From: Acidobacteriaceae bacterium
GTDB lineage: Bacteria; Acidobacteriota; Terriglobia; Terriglobales; Acidobacteriaceae
Assembly: GCA_903642225.1 (NCBI GenBank)
Contig: CAHJWI010000006.1
Location: 56,252 to 120,251 of the forward strand
Direction: 5' to 3'
DNA length: 64,000 nt
The notes beneath the pieces are model-generated. The model made no database searches. It was not told where the DNA came from and was given only the letters and a program-made list of their open reading frames with translations. A program made the position numbers and the translations under genes. Below are positions 43,742 through 52,767 of the stretch, piece after piece (positions within the stretch are counted from its first letter, which is position 1; each line of letters opens with the position of its first letter).

Positions 43742-45298
43742 TTAATCTGGCAGGGCAGTGACACCCTGGAACGGCAGGAACAGGCGAAAGATCGTGCCGT
43801 GCGCCGCGTTGCTGTCGTTGCTGCGGACGAACATGCGGCCGTAGTGACGGCCCACGATTTCACTTGAGATCCAGAGCCCTAGGCCCGTGCCCTGGATCCC
43901 CTTTGTACTGTAAAACGCACGGTAGATGTCGCGGAGCGCAGCGCGCGGGATGCCCGTGCCGGTGTCGGCCACGGTCAGAAAAACGCCGTCGCGGCCCGAT
44001 GCTCTCTCCGTCCCCTCCTGGGTGCGCACCAGCAGGCGGCCGCCACCCTGCACGCGCATGGCATCTGTTGCATTGCCGATCAGGTTATTGATCACCTGGC
44101 GGATTTCGCTTTCCATGCAGACGATATGGCGATGCAGTCGGTCGCGACGCTCCACCCGCACATTCGCTGTGCTCATCCGTGCGTCAGCCATGTCCAGCGC
44201 CACTGACACGAGATCGCTCAGCAGCACTGCCTGGGGCCGCGTGCTCTGCTTGTAGAACCGCAGCGACTGCGACGTGATGAGCTTGATGCGGCGCAGCTCG
44301 CCGTCAACCTGTTGCAGGTATCGCTTTGCTTCTTCCAGAGTTTCGCTGTGGTCTGCGATGTAGACCAGGTTGGTCACGCTCTCAAGCGGGTTGTTGATCT
44401 CGTGTGCAATGGAGGCTGCCAGGCGACCGGCAACGGCAAGCTTTTCGCTCTCTCGAAGGGCGTTCTCAATCTCCACACGCTCCGTCACGTCGGCCTGAAT
44501 ACCGACGAACTGCACGACCTTGCCTTCGCGGTCACGGATGGGTGAGAGCGTCAGCTCATTCCAGAATGGCTTGCCGTCTCGCCGGTAATTTCGGATGGTG
44601 GCCACAACCTCGCGTCCATCGCGTATGGCCTCGCGGATCAGCACAAGCCCCGGCTGGTCTGTCTCGCCATGCTGCAGGAACCGGCAGTTCTTGCCCATAA
44701 CATCTTCCAGGCTGTAGCCGGTCATCACCTCAAATGCGGGGTTTACATAGCTAAGCGGCATGTCCGGCAGGGTGGCGTTTGCAACGCTGATGCCGTTCGT
44801 CACCGAGTGAAAGATCTGCCGGTTCATGTGCAGCTCTTCCAATGCATTCTCAAAGCGGCGCGCAAAGGCACGGTGGGCGTACAGGGCGATGCTCAGCAGC
44901 GAGGCCACGGCGGCGGGCGATTGCGGCAATGGCATCACACCGTCGAACGCTTCGTGACCCTCTGCTTCAAAGTTGACGGTATCTGCAGCCGTGATGACCA
45001 GGATCGCCGGACGGTATGGGTCGTCCACGCGCTCTGGACTGCGGGAAAGGCGGACTAGAGCGTCCGCATGCACCCGCTCCGTCACGATCACTTCAAGGCC
45101 GGCAACGCCCTCGTGTGTCAGCGACGCAGTCTCCAGAAGAACCGGTTTCATGCCCAGGTGAACCGTTGCGCTGTCCAGCAACCTGCGGTGAGTCGCATCG
45201 TCACACGCTATGCCAATTTGTCCCGTTTCGCTCACGCGTGCTGCCGTCTCCCGATGCTTCCAGTATTTTACGTCGTCCACATCGGGTGACCGAGCCAC
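43742..45298 (-). CDS. LOV-domain histidine kinase (blue-light sensor)
   Basis: 518 residues from GTG 45298 (GTG 45235 also possible; neither has a strong ribosome site). Residues about 25-145 resemble a receiver fold but lack a clear acceptor aspartate pattern. Residues 160-275 are a LOV domain: GKNCRFLQ with the photoactive Cys205, NYRRDGKPFWNEL with the flavin-binding Asn237 and Asn247, and FVGIQADVT with Gln268. The kinase follows: His299 in ASIAHEINNPLESV, N box NNLIGNATDAM, G boxes ADTGTGIP and GTGLGLWI. It should bind FMN, form a Cys adduct in blue light and change autophosphorylation. No membrane segment. No response regulator is adjacent on the same strand. Confidence 0.93.
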   Translation of the reverse strand: MARSPDVDDVKYWKHRETAARVSETGQIGIACDDATHRRLLDSATVHLGMKPVLLETASLTHEGVAGLEVIVTERVHADALVRLSRSPERVDDPYRPAILVITAADTVNFEAEGHEAFDGVMPLPQSPAAVASLLSIALYAHRAFARRFENALEELHMNRQIFHSVTNGISVANATLPDMPLSYVNPAFEVMTGYSLEDVMGKNCRFLQHGETDQPGLVLIREAIRDGREVVATIRNYRRDGKPFWNELTLSPIRDREGKVVQFVGIQADVTERVEIENALRESEKLAVAGRLAASIAHEINNPLESVTNLVYIADHSETLEEAKRYLQQVDGELRRIKLITSQSLRFYKQSTRPQAVLLSDLVSVALDMADARMSTANVRVERRDRLHRHIVCMESEIRQVINNLIGNATDAMRVQGGGRLLVRTQEGTERASGRDGVFLTVADTGTGIPRAALRDIYRAFYSTKGIQGTGLGLWISSEIVGRHYGRMFVRSNDSNAAHGTIFRLFLPFQGVTALPD

Positions 45299-45380
45299 GC
45301 ATGTACAAGAGAACAGCCAGGTTCAAATCGACGACAGCTAAGCCATCCGTGCGTCGAACACTGCTAGCATTCTGGGCAGC

Positions 45381-46265
45381 ATGCCATCGCGCCGCGAGAC
45401 CGATGTCCCACGCGCTGGCCTGAACCCGCAAGCCGGCGCGGTTGTACTGCGGCCGATCAATCGCATCGCTCTGGCGCTGTTCCGCAGGTTTATCGCGAAA
45501 CGAAGACTGCGCGCCAGCTTTCGGGCTGTGCGTCTGGCGTTTGCAGATCGCCTGCCCGATACCAAGGCAACGACAAACGTGATCTTTTACCTGAACCACC
45601 CGTCCTGGTGGGACCCGCTGCTGTGCATGGTGCTGGCTCAGCGTTTTGCGCCTGGCCAGGATGTGTATGCACCCATCGATGCGGACCAGCTAAAACGTTA
45701 TGCGGTATTGCGACCGCTTGGCCTTTTTCCGGTGCAGACGGGAACGGTACGGGGAACCGTGCAGTTCTTCCGGGTAGCCGAAACTGTGCTGGCGCGCGGT
45801 GATGTGCTCGCCTTAACGCCACAGGGCGCGTTCACCGACCCGCGGATGCGGCCGGCCGGCCTGAAACCAGGTCTGGGAGCCCTGCTTGCCCGCCTTGAGC
45901 AACGTGGGCTTTCCGCCACTGTCATTCCCGTTGCGCTGGAATACACCTTTTGGAATCAGCGGTCGCCAGAGGCCCTTGTGGCGCTTGGCCGGCCTTTTGG
46001 AACCGCCCCGGCGATGCCGCCACGCACAGCAGACGTCTGGACGGCGCTCCTGGACGAGCAGTTGACGACAGTGCAGGACGAGCTATCCGCATTGTCACAG
46101 CACCGGGACGAAGATGCTTTTCAGATTGTGCTGCAGGGTTCACGCGGTGCAGCTGGGCTCTATGGCCGTTGGCAGAGGCTTCGAGGGTTTACGGGGGACC
46201 ACCAGAACGCCATTCCCAAATCCGAACAAAGGGCAAAACCACGGTTACGCGCGAACAAATCGTAG
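45381..46265 (+). CDS. lysophospholipid acyltransferase family protein
   Basis: 294 residues. The PlsC-type motif is NHPSWWDPLL (His-x4-Asp, residues about 70-79); LTPQGAFTDPRM resembles the third, phosphate-binding block (usual FPEGTRS) but is altered, and VIPVALEYTFW is the fourth. It probably acylates a lysophospholipid or related lipid at the inner membrane. The gene is divergent from the LOV kinase by 82 bases, so both may share regulatory DNA. A terminator follows 80 bases after the stop. Confidence 0.78.
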   Translation: MPSRRETDVPRAGLNPQAGAVVLRPINRIALALFRRFIAKRRLRASFRAVRLAFADRLPDTKATTNVIFYLNHPSWWDPLLCMVLAQRFAPGQDVYAPIDADQLKRYAVLRPLGLFPVQTGTVRGTVQFFRVAETVLARGDVLALTPQGAFTDPRMRPAGLKPGLGALLARLEQRGLSATVIPVALEYTFWNQRSPEALVALGRPFGTAPAMPPRTADVWTALLDEQLTTVQDELSALSQHRDEDAFQIVLQGSRGAAGLYGRWQRLRGFTGDHQNAIPKSEQRAKPRLRANKS

Positions 46266-46340
46266 GTTACGGGTGGTACGCATATCTGCGGACGGAGCGC
46301 CGTCGCTTACAGGAAATCCGCCATCATAGTACTTAAGTCG

Positions 46341-46369
46341 GAGAAACACGGCAGCTTTGCCGGTTTTCT
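46341..46369 (+). terminator. terminator downstream of the acyltransferase gene
   Basis: Stem CGGCA / TGCCG with loop GCTT, extended by GAAAC-A on the left and GTTTTC on the right; the T-rich end reads on the plus strand. It separates the convergent acyltransferase and desR-like genes. Confidence 0.7.
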
Positions 46370-46496
46370 GATGTGGTCCCTCTTCTCCCAGGCTGAGGGC
46401 CGTTGGCGAATCAACCCGGCTTCAGACCAGGTTTCCGGAGCTGCTCATACGAAGCGGTTCCGGTCGCTGACACGCAGTGGACCGCCGAGGGCCTCG

Positions 46497-47108
46497 TTAG
46501 AGCCAACCCTTGGCGCGAGCTGTCCGCGCCGCCTCAATGCGGTTTGCCGCTCCCAGTTTTGACATGGCTTCTGACAGGTAGTTGCGCACCGTACCTTCGC
46601 TGAGCCGCAGCGACTTTGCCAGGTCGGCAGTGCTCTCGCCCTCGCCGGCACGTCGCAAGATCTGCCGTTCCCGCTCTGAAAGCGGATCTTCCTCGGTGTT
46701 CCAGATCTCTGCCGCAAGCGCCGGGTCGACGACACGCAGGCCGGTGTGTACACGGCGAACGGCGTCCGCCAGCTCAGACGCAGGACGGTCTTTTAGAAGG
46801 TAACCGCTGGCACCGGCGCTTAGGGCGCGGCGCAAGTAGCCGGGACGCGCAAATGTGGTCACGATAACGATGCGCGTGGCTGGGTAGAGTTCGCGGACCC
46901 TTGCGGTTAGTTCGAGGCCGGTCATGTGCGGCATCTCGATGTCGGTCACCACAACATTCGGCCGGTGCTGGCCCACGGCGCGGAAGGCTTCCTGTCCGTC
47001 GGCCACGGCGGCAACGACCTCGATATCCGGTTCAATCCCGAGCAGCGCGGCAAGAGCGCCGCGCACCATGCCCTGGTCTTCTGCCAGCAGCACCTTGATC
47101 TTGCTCAT
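46497..47108 (-). CDS. NarL/DesR-like response regulator
   Basis: 203 residues. Receiver domain 1-120: VLLAEDQGMVRGALAALL (acidic pair), VVTDIEMPHMTG (phospho-acceptor Asp55), TTFARPGYLRRAL and LLKDR (Lys). LuxR-type HTH 140-200: LSERERQILRRAGEGESTADLAKSLRLSEGTVRNYLSEAM. It receives phosphate from the kinase encoded just upstream (4-base overlap) and binds DNA as a dimer. The likely targets are the paired inverted repeats at 48402-48450 upstream of the TonB receptor. DesR relatives control lipid desaturases; here the neighbour is a receptor, so the resemblance is to the sensor type only. Confidence 0.93.
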   Translation of the reverse strand: MSKIKVLLAEDQGMVRGALAALLGIEPDIEVVAAVADGQEAFRAVGQHRPNVVVTDIEMPHMTGLELTARVRELYPATRIVIVTTFARPGYLRRALSAGASGYLLKDRPASELADAVRRVHTGLRVVDPALAAEIWNTEEDPLSERERQILRRAGEGESTADLAKSLRLSEGTVRNYLSEAMSKLGAANRIEAARTARAKGWL

Positions 47109-48343
47109 GCAGTCACCTTCTGGCGAGCGGAGACCTGGCTGTAGTCGAGCAGATTGCGTTCGCCCACGCCCATTATCCCTTCGACGGTAAGCGGCAGCAG
47201 GACGGTAAGCACGGCTCCGGTCGGCTCCAATGCCCGAAGCTCGACTAAGCCGCCCAGCTTGGCGACGCGCTCGCGCATGCCACGCAGGCCGTTGCCCTCG
47301 CCACGGACCAGGCCCACGCCATTGTCTTCTACCTGCAGCCGTACACGATTGTCATCCCGCCGCACCGCAAGGGTCGCAGCGCTGGCTGAAGCATGACGCA
47401 CGATGTTGGTGACAGCTTCGCGCAGCGCCAGGCACAGCACGCCGGCCTGTGAAGGTGTGAGTTCCAGCGGGTCGAGGCTGGTGGTGAGTTGTACGCCAGC
47501 AGCAAGCAGCGCCTGACGTGCGCGCAGAACTTCCGTGGCGATGCCTTCGCTGCGGTAGCCGGTGACGGCCTCACGTACTTCCGCGAGCGCCTTGCGCGCT
47601 GTCTGCTCGACTTCGCGCATCTCCTGCGCGGCACGCTCGGGATCCACTGGAAAAATGCGGTTGGCGAGTTCGCTCTTGATCGCAATGACGGTGAGCGTGT
47701 GACCCAGCAGGTCGTGCAGGTCGCGTGCAATACGCTCGCGCTCCGCGACCTGGGCCAGGTGTTCAATCTCGTCGTTGGCGCGGTTCAACTGGAACTCCGC
47801 ACGCCGTTGCCGCGAGTAGGCGAAGTTGCTGAAGCCGATGATGACGGAGAAGAGGATGCCCATGCTGGCCGTCCACCATTGCAGGTGAAAGATCCAGGTT
47901 TCGATGAGGATGCCGACCGTCTGACAAATGAGCACCGACAGAAAAAACCGGATGCTGCGCGTCATGAACGCAAGGATGACGATGGGGTAGACGAACAGGC
48001 CAGAGGCGCTCTGATTGAACGGAAAGTAGCTAAAACCGAGTGCGAACAGCTGTGCCAGCAGCATCTGCTGCACACGGCCGACAGTATTGGGTATGGCGAA
48101 GTACAGGGCAAGAAAGGCGACGTACACGACGCCGAACCATACCCACTTCTCGACGCTGTGCTCGTAAATGGGCTGGATGACGAAGAAGCCGGAATACACC
48201 AGCGACACGTAACGCATGATGCGCGCGCTGCCGGTGGATTGCCGCCAGAATTCTGACGCGCTTTGCTTGAGCGGATTTACGCCTTCTGCTGTGACAGGCG
48301 GCTCGCAATATTCCTCAGACTGGTGAACAAACCGGTGCGCCAT
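47105..48343 (-). CDS. DesK-like membrane histidine kinase
   Basis: 412 residues. An N-terminal region with five to six membrane helices (about 42-180, YVSLVYSGFFVIQP, FGVVYVAFLALYFAIP, AQLFALGFSYF, FVYPIVILAF, SMGILFSVIIGF) has no separate periplasmic sensor, so it probably senses the membrane or a partner. The HisKA_3 box is ERERIARDLHDLLGHTLTV (phospho-His in RDLHD), and the ATPase has ALREAVTNIVRHA (N box), DNGVGL and GNGLRGMRERV. It phosphorylates the coupled regulator. CACAAT lies 5 bases before the ATG, so the message may be leaderless. Confidence 0.92.
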   Translation of the reverse strand: MAHRFVHQSEEYCEPPVTAEGVNPLKQSASEFWRQSTGSARIMRYVSLVYSGFFVIQPIYEHSVEKWVWFGVVYVAFLALYFAIPNTVGRVQQMLLAQLFALGFSYFPFNQSASGLFVYPIVILAFMTRSIRFFLSVLICQTVGILIETWIFHLQWWTASMGILFSVIIGFSNFAYSRQRRAEFQLNRANDEIEHLAQVAERERIARDLHDLLGHTLTVIAIKSELANRIFPVDPERAAQEMREVEQTARKALAEVREAVTGYRSEGIATEVLRARQALLAAGVQLTTSLDPLELTPSQAGVLCLALREAVTNIVRHASASAATLAVRRDDNRVRLQVEDNGVGLVRGEGNGLRGMRERVAKLGGLVELRALEPTGAVLTVLLPLTVEGIMGVGERNLLDYSQVSARQKVTA

Positions 48344-48401
48344 AAGCTATTGTGCATCCGCAGCGGAGTGGGTAACAGGGGCTCTGCGTCATGGCTGCAG
48401 C

Positions 48402-48415
48402 GTGACAGCTGTCAC
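48402..48415. promoter_or_regulatory. perfect palindrome, candidate regulator site 1
   Basis: GTGACAGCTGTCAC: arms GTGAC / GTCAC with four bases between. It lies 59 bases upstream of the kinase gene and 124 bases upstream of the divergent TonB receptor gene. Confidence 0.7.
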
Positions 48416-48436
48416 CTCTCCGGATGTAGGGTACGC

Positions 48437-48450
48437 ATGACGTTTGTCAT
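48437..48450. promoter_or_regulatory. inverted repeat, candidate regulator site 2
   Basis: ATGACGTTTGTCAT: arms ATGAC / GTCAT with four bases between, the same design as the site at 48402. The centres are 35 bases apart. It lies about 90 bases before the TonB receptor gene, a usual distance for an activator. Confidence 0.7.
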
Positions 48451-48538
48451 CCCATGGCGCTGACGGCACGCACTGCTGCAACTCTTTCATCCGCGCGATT
48501 CTAGAACACAGAGCAGTCGTGCTTCCGGAGGTCACGCC

Positions 48539-51256
48539 ATGACACCAAAGACCCGCATTGGAATAGGCGCCGCGGTTGTGCTTGCAGCGACGCTGACGTC
48601 TGCTGAGGCACAGCAATGCGCCGGCAGCAGCAGCCGTGTCGCTGTGCAAGTGATGGACGTTTCCGGTGCCGAGGTGGTGGGTGCCACCGTGCAGGTAGAC
48701 GGCGAGATAGCCGGCCGCAGCGACGGCCATGGCCATTACAGCAGTCCCTGCATCGTAGGCGGCGAGCACCGTGTTGCTGTGCAGGCACCCGGGTTCGGCA
48801 TGATGACGAACAGCGTGACGGCGGGTGGCACGGCACTGACCGTGCGGCTCAAACCCGTCACCGTCGAAGCCACGGTAGACGCCGTGCAGGACGATCCGGT
48901 GAGCACCGGGAGCGTGGGCGGCACCAAGACGCTGGAGCAGAAAGACATCAAGCAGCTGGCCGACGATCCGGACGAGTTCGCGCGGCAGCTGCAGGTGCTG
49001 GCAGCCGCGGCGGGTGGCGCACCTGGTCAAGCCGTCATCGCGGTAGATGGATTTCAGAACAGCGGCCGCATCCCGCCCAAGTCGGCCATCGCATTTATCC
49101 GAGTGAACCCTGACCTGTTCAGCGCCGAGTACGAGCGCCCACCGTACCAGGGCGGCCGTGTAGAGATCTACACCAAGCCGGGCCAAAGCAAGCTGCATGG
49201 TGCGCTGTTCACCACGCAGAGCGCACAGTTCCTCAACGCGAAAGATCCATTCGCGCCCAGTCGTGCGGCGATCGGCAAACAGCGCTACGGCTTTGAGCTG
49301 GGCGGCCCCATCGCAGCGAATCGCAGCGACTTCTTTGTCGCTCTGGAGCACCGGCAGATCGACCAGTTCGCGGTGGTCAACGCCGTTACGCTGGATAGCA
49401 CCCTGAACCCCATCCGGGCCGTCGCAAACGTTCCCACACCGCAATCGCTTTGGGAGGGAAGCCTCCGCATCGCAAGCTATCTTTCCCCGAAGAACAACTT
49501 CACGGGCACCTACACCGCAACCGTCAACGGCCTCACCAACGTCGGCGCAGGCGGTGCCGTGCTGCAGGAAGCAAGCTACGATTCGCAGCAGAGCGAACAT
49601 GCAATACGGCTGACGAACCTGCAAACGGTCAGCGCAGCCACGCTCCACGAAACGCGGGTGGGTCTCACCTTCCGGCTGCGCGACGATGCCCCAAACTCCA
49701 CTGAGGCATCGCTGCAGGTGGCCGGCGCCTTTACCGGCGGGGGCGCAACGACCCAGGCACTTCGCAGCCAAGAGTTTGATCTGGAAGTGGATGACGACCT
49801 GCTGCTCCAGTACAAGAAGCACAACATCAAGCTGGGCGTGGAGCTGCTGAACGCCAGCGTAAACGACACCCTGCCGACGAACTTCAATGGCACCTACATC
49901 TTTGGCGGCGGCACGGCACCGGTGCTGAATGCGAACGGCACTGCCGCCGGCGGCACTGTCACCATCAACGGTCTGGAGCAGTACCGCCGCGCACTCGCCG
50001 GCCTGCCGGGTGGCACTCCCACGCAGTTTGCCGTGACCACCGGCAGCGCACCCGTCAGCCTGAACCAGCTGCGCGTTGTGCCGTACGCGCAGGACATCTG
50101 GAAGGTGAACAAGCGGCTGGAGCTCTCGCTTGGCCTCCGCTACAGCGTGCAGAGCTCGCCCAACACCTTCGGCAACTTGGCTCCACGTTTTGGCGTGGCA
50201 TGGTCGCCGGACAGGCACCAGCGCTGGGTGCTGCACGCGCGCACGGGCCTCTTCTACACGCCTATCGATTCCGCAACCACGCTGGAGACCTACCGGCTAG
50301 ATGGCATTCGGCAGACACAGTTGCAGATCAGCAATCCTGTCTACGGCTCACCGCTCACCACTGGCACAAGCACCGTCGCAACGGTCCGCGTGCAATTGCC
50401 TTCGATGTCGCAGATCCCGTCCGTCCAGACGCACTTCGGCGTGGAGCATGACTTCCCCGGCCACTGGCACGCGCAGGTCAACCTGTATCTCGCACGTGCG
50501 TGGGATGACGTGCGCTCCCGCAACATCAATGCGCCGTTAAACGGTGAGGCAAACGGCCCGCGACCGCTGGGTGGCAGCAACAACATCTACCAGTTTCAGC
50601 AGAGTGGCGGCCTGGGTGGCAACGTGATCTTTGCCGGCGTAGACCAGCACAGCCTGAAACATCTGCAGATCTTCGCCGGGTACATTCACATGAACCTGAA
50701 GACCAACGCGGACACACCGCTGCTGTTTCCGCAGAGCGCATACACCAACGCCGGCGAGTATGCTTGGCCCACGTGGCTGGCGACGCATCACGTCATTGCT
50801 TTTACCGACTACGTCTTTCCGCTAGGCATCGTGCTGTCCAACCAGTTCGATGCAGCAAGCGGAAATCCCTACAACGTGACGACCGGCTTTGACAACAACG
50901 GCGACGGCATCTTCAACGATCGTCCGTACTATGCTTCAGCCGGCAGCACCGGAGCCATCGACACACAGTTCGGCACGCTCTCAAGCGTAAGCGGCACTAG
51001 CAAATCCATTGCACGCAACGCCGGCACGCTGCCCTGGAACGTGCACCTGGACGGCAACCTGAGCAGAACCTTTAACCTGCCGCATGCAGCCGAGCATGAA
51101 GCGCAGACCGTCGCCTTGAACCTGCGTTCCACCAACCTGCTGAACCACACCAACGGCACCGCGGTGGGCGGTGTGCTGGGTTCCCCGCTCTTTGGCCGCA
51201 CCTATGCCGCCGATCCAGGACGCCGCATCGAAGTCGGCCTGCGTTACAGCTTTTGA
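48539..51256 (+). CDS. TonB-dependent receptor with N-terminal regulatory-like domain
   Basis: 905 residues; ATG 48539 has GGAGGT six bases upstream. Signal peptide 1-24; residues 30-105 are a short carboxypeptidase-regulatory-like domain (VAVQVMDVSGAEVVGATVQV); the plug covers about 120-230 (AVIAVDGFQNSGRIPPKSAI), then a long barrel ending RIEVGLRYSF with the C-terminal aromatic residue needed for outer-membrane insertion. It is likely a TonB-powered importer. It is divergent from the DesKR-like system and followed by a secreted protein of unknown function 58 bases on, so the three probably form one regulated unit. The receptor is shorter than most Oar homologues (about 1000-1200 residues). 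Confidence 0.92.
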   Translation: MTPKTRIGIGAAVVLAATLTSAEAQQCAGSSSRVAVQVMDVSGAEVVGATVQVDGEIAGRSDGHGHYSSPCIVGGEHRVAVQAPGFGMMTNSVTAGGTALTVRLKPVTVEATVDAVQDDPVSTGSVGGTKTLEQKDIKQLADDPDEFARQLQVLAAAAGGAPGQAVIAVDGFQNSGRIPPKSAIAFIRVNPDLFSAEYERPPYQGGRVEIYTKPGQSKLHGALFTTQSAQFLNAKDPFAPSRAAIGKQRYGFELGGPIAANRSDFFVALEHRQIDQFAVVNAVTLDSTLNPIRAVANVPTPQSLWEGSLRIASYLSPKNNFTGTYTATVNGLTNVGAGGAVLQEASYDSQQSEHAIRLTNLQTVSAATLHETRVGLTFRLRDDAPNSTEASLQVAGAFTGGGATTQALRSQEFDLEVDDDLLLQYKKHNIKLGVELLNASVNDTLPTNFNGTYIFGGGTAPVLNANGTAAGGTVTINGLEQYRRALAGLPGGTPTQFAVTTGSAPVSLNQLRVVPYAQDIWKVNKRLELSLGLRYSVQSSPNTFGNLAPRFGVAWSPDRHQRWVLHARTGLFYTPIDSATTLETYRLDGIRQTQLQISNPVYGSPLTTGTSTVATVRVQLPSMSQIPSVQTHFGVEHDFPGHWHAQVNLYLARAWDDVRSRNINAPLNGEANGPRPLGGSNNIYQFQQSGGLGGNVIFAGVDQHSLKHLQIFAGYIHMNLKTNADTPLLFPQSAYTNAGEYAWPTWLATHHVIAFTDYVFPLGIVLSNQFDAASGNPYNVTTGFDNNGDGIFNDRPYYASAGSTGAIDTQFGTLSSVSGTSKSIARNAGTLPWNVHLDGNLSRTFNLPHAAEHEAQTVALNLRSTNLLNHTNGTAVGGVLGSPLFGRTYAADPGRRIEVGLRYSF

Positions 51257-51314
51257 GCGCATATTTTTCTATGTTTCGACAAGTTTGAAATCCACATCTT
51301 AAGGAGATCACGCC

Positions 51315-52463
51315 ATGCACCGTATTCTGATCGCAACCCTCGCCGCAGCCACCATGCTGGGTACCCTAAGGGCCCAGACAGCAGTTCAGACAACCGCCCC
51401 GGACAGCACGTCAACGCCCAGCATTCCGCCACCCAGCACCGGCCTTCTGCTCAGCTACCAGTACTGGCCCACCCAGTACATCCAGTGGATCGCCGGACCG
51501 GAGCTGCCCTACGCCATGATCGAATTCGACGTGGACACGTCAACAAAGCAGCCGCTGTACCACGCGGTGCTCACTGGCAAAGACGGCACACGCACGCACT
51601 ACAGCAACATGGACCGCATGGCCGCGGCCTACAAAATGACGGGTGAAGCCAGCTACAAAACGGACATCGCCTTTGACACCGACGACACCAGCAAACCCGG
51701 CAGCACAAGCACCATCCGCTTCAGCATGCAGGACGGCAAGCCCTTCGAATGGCGGTTTGTGCAGGGTTCCGACATCAGCGCACAGGGTGCCGGCCTCACG
51801 CCGCTGCCGGACGCTCCGGTCGCCATCTTTGCCTATCGTGAAGCGGGTGCCGTGGCGGGTGAAGGCACCGCCGTCAAGATCGGCGACGCCGTAAGTACTG
51901 CAGAAGTGTGGAAGGAGATCAGCCATCCGCCCTACTTCGTTGGCTATCGGGGAGCCGTGACCAACAGCGCGCATATGCTCGTCTTCACCAAAGGCGTGGA
52001 GAACTGGAAGATCACCAAGGCACCTGCCAACGTCGCTGCGGGCAGCGCATGGGAGCTGGACAACGACACCGGCAACCACCGCACGCTGACTGTGAGCAAG
52101 ATGGATGGGACGCACGCGACGATCGCGGTTACGGACAAATTTCATCCAGTCATGAACGTGACGATGGACGCCACTTACACACCCACCGGCTGGACCGTCG
52201 ACAAGGTGCGCTACAGCCCGAGTAAAGACGGCGACAAGCACCACGTGACGCTCGCCTTTACGACAACGTCTCCTGCGGCAGGCACGATGGACATCACCGC
52301 AGGCAAGAAGACGAACCTTGCCTCGGCGTCTGTCGAGATGGGCGGCGACATCAAGGACCACACTGAAGCCGTGAAGTTCACAGCGCCAAAATGGGCCGCC
52401 GGCAAGACTGTGAATGCAGAGGTTGCGACGACATCTGACACGCAAACCGTGACGGCAAAGTAG
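51315..52463 (+). CDS. exported protein of unknown function, partner of the receptor
   Basis: 382 residues; ATG has AAGGAGA eight bases upstream. Signal peptide 1-20. The mature protein is rich in Thr, Ser and beta-forming residues, with no cysteine and no catalytic motif I know. The central part has PPYFVGYRGAVTNSAHMLVF and ELDNDTGNHRTLTVSKMDG; the last 100 residues (VTMDATYTPTGWTVDKVRYS) look like a beta-sandwich. It should be periplasmic or lipid-free on the surface. The receptor gene directly upstream suggests it binds or processes the imported substrate. I recognise no family. Confidence 0.75.
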   Translation: MHRILIATLAAATMLGTLRAQTAVQTTAPDSTSTPSIPPPSTGLLLSYQYWPTQYIQWIAGPELPYAMIEFDVDTSTKQPLYHAVLTGKDGTRTHYSNMDRMAAAYKMTGEASYKTDIAFDTDDTSKPGSTSTIRFSMQDGKPFEWRFVQGSDISAQGAGLTPLPDAPVAIFAYREAGAVAGEGTAVKIGDAVSTAEVWKEISHPPYFVGYRGAVTNSAHMLVFTKGVENWKITKAPANVAAGSAWELDNDTGNHRTLTVSKMDGTHATIAVTDKFHPVMNVTMDATYTPTGWTVDKVRYSPSKDGDKHHVTLAFTTTSPAAGTMDITAGKKTNLASASVEMGGDIKDHTEAVKFTAPKWAAGKTVNAEVATTSDTQTVTAK

Positions 52464-52489
52464 GCCACGGCAGCGGCGGTGCAAAGAGG

Positions 52490-52516
52490 GCGGCGGTGCG
52501 GGACGCGCACCGCCGC
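52490..52516 (+). terminator. GC-rich hairpin after the unknown exported protein
   Basis: Perfect 11-bp stem GCGGCGGTGCG / CGCACCGCCGC with loop GGACG, 26 bases after the stop. No T run follows, so it may be a Rho-dependent or stabilising structure. The next small gene begins 32 bases further on. Confidence 0.6.
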
Positions 52517-52547
52517 TGCTATCCTCAATTTGAGGAAAACATCGAAC

Positions 52548-52751
52548 ATGGAAAGCCCCATCGCCAACGCCGCGCGCCTGCCGCAGGACATCGCGCTCGA
52601 CCTGCTCAAGTTCATCGCCACCGCTACGAATGCCGTCAAGGGCGGCAACAGCACCACCGCCGGCTTTGCACCACCATCTGCCGCCAAGAGCGACGACCAG
52701 GTCGCTCAGTTGCTCGACTTGTACGCACGCTGCCGCGAAGCGGTCGAGTAG
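52548..52751 (+). CDS. small helical protein, family unknown
   Basis: 67 residues from ATG 52548. Two predicted helices (DIALDLLKFIATATNAVKG and DDQVAQLLDLYARCREAVE) are joined by a Gly/Ser/Ala-rich linker (GGNSTTAGFAPPSAAKS). No signal peptide or cysteine pair. It lies 16 bases before the GnnA-like gene on the same strand, so the two may be co-transcribed. GAGG lies 12 bases before the ATG, which is rather far. Function unknown. Confidence 0.55.
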   Translation: MESPIANAARLPQDIALDLLKFIATATNAVKGGNSTTAGFAPPSAAKSDDQVAQLLDLYARCREAVE

Positions 52752-52767
52752 CCGCTCCCCCGCGCAC

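Noticed and set aside
48389..50236. 615-codon open frame on the minus strand
   Set aside because: It lies wholly opposite the TonB receptor and its upstream region, and its translation has no family features; it is a shadow of high-GC coding sequence.
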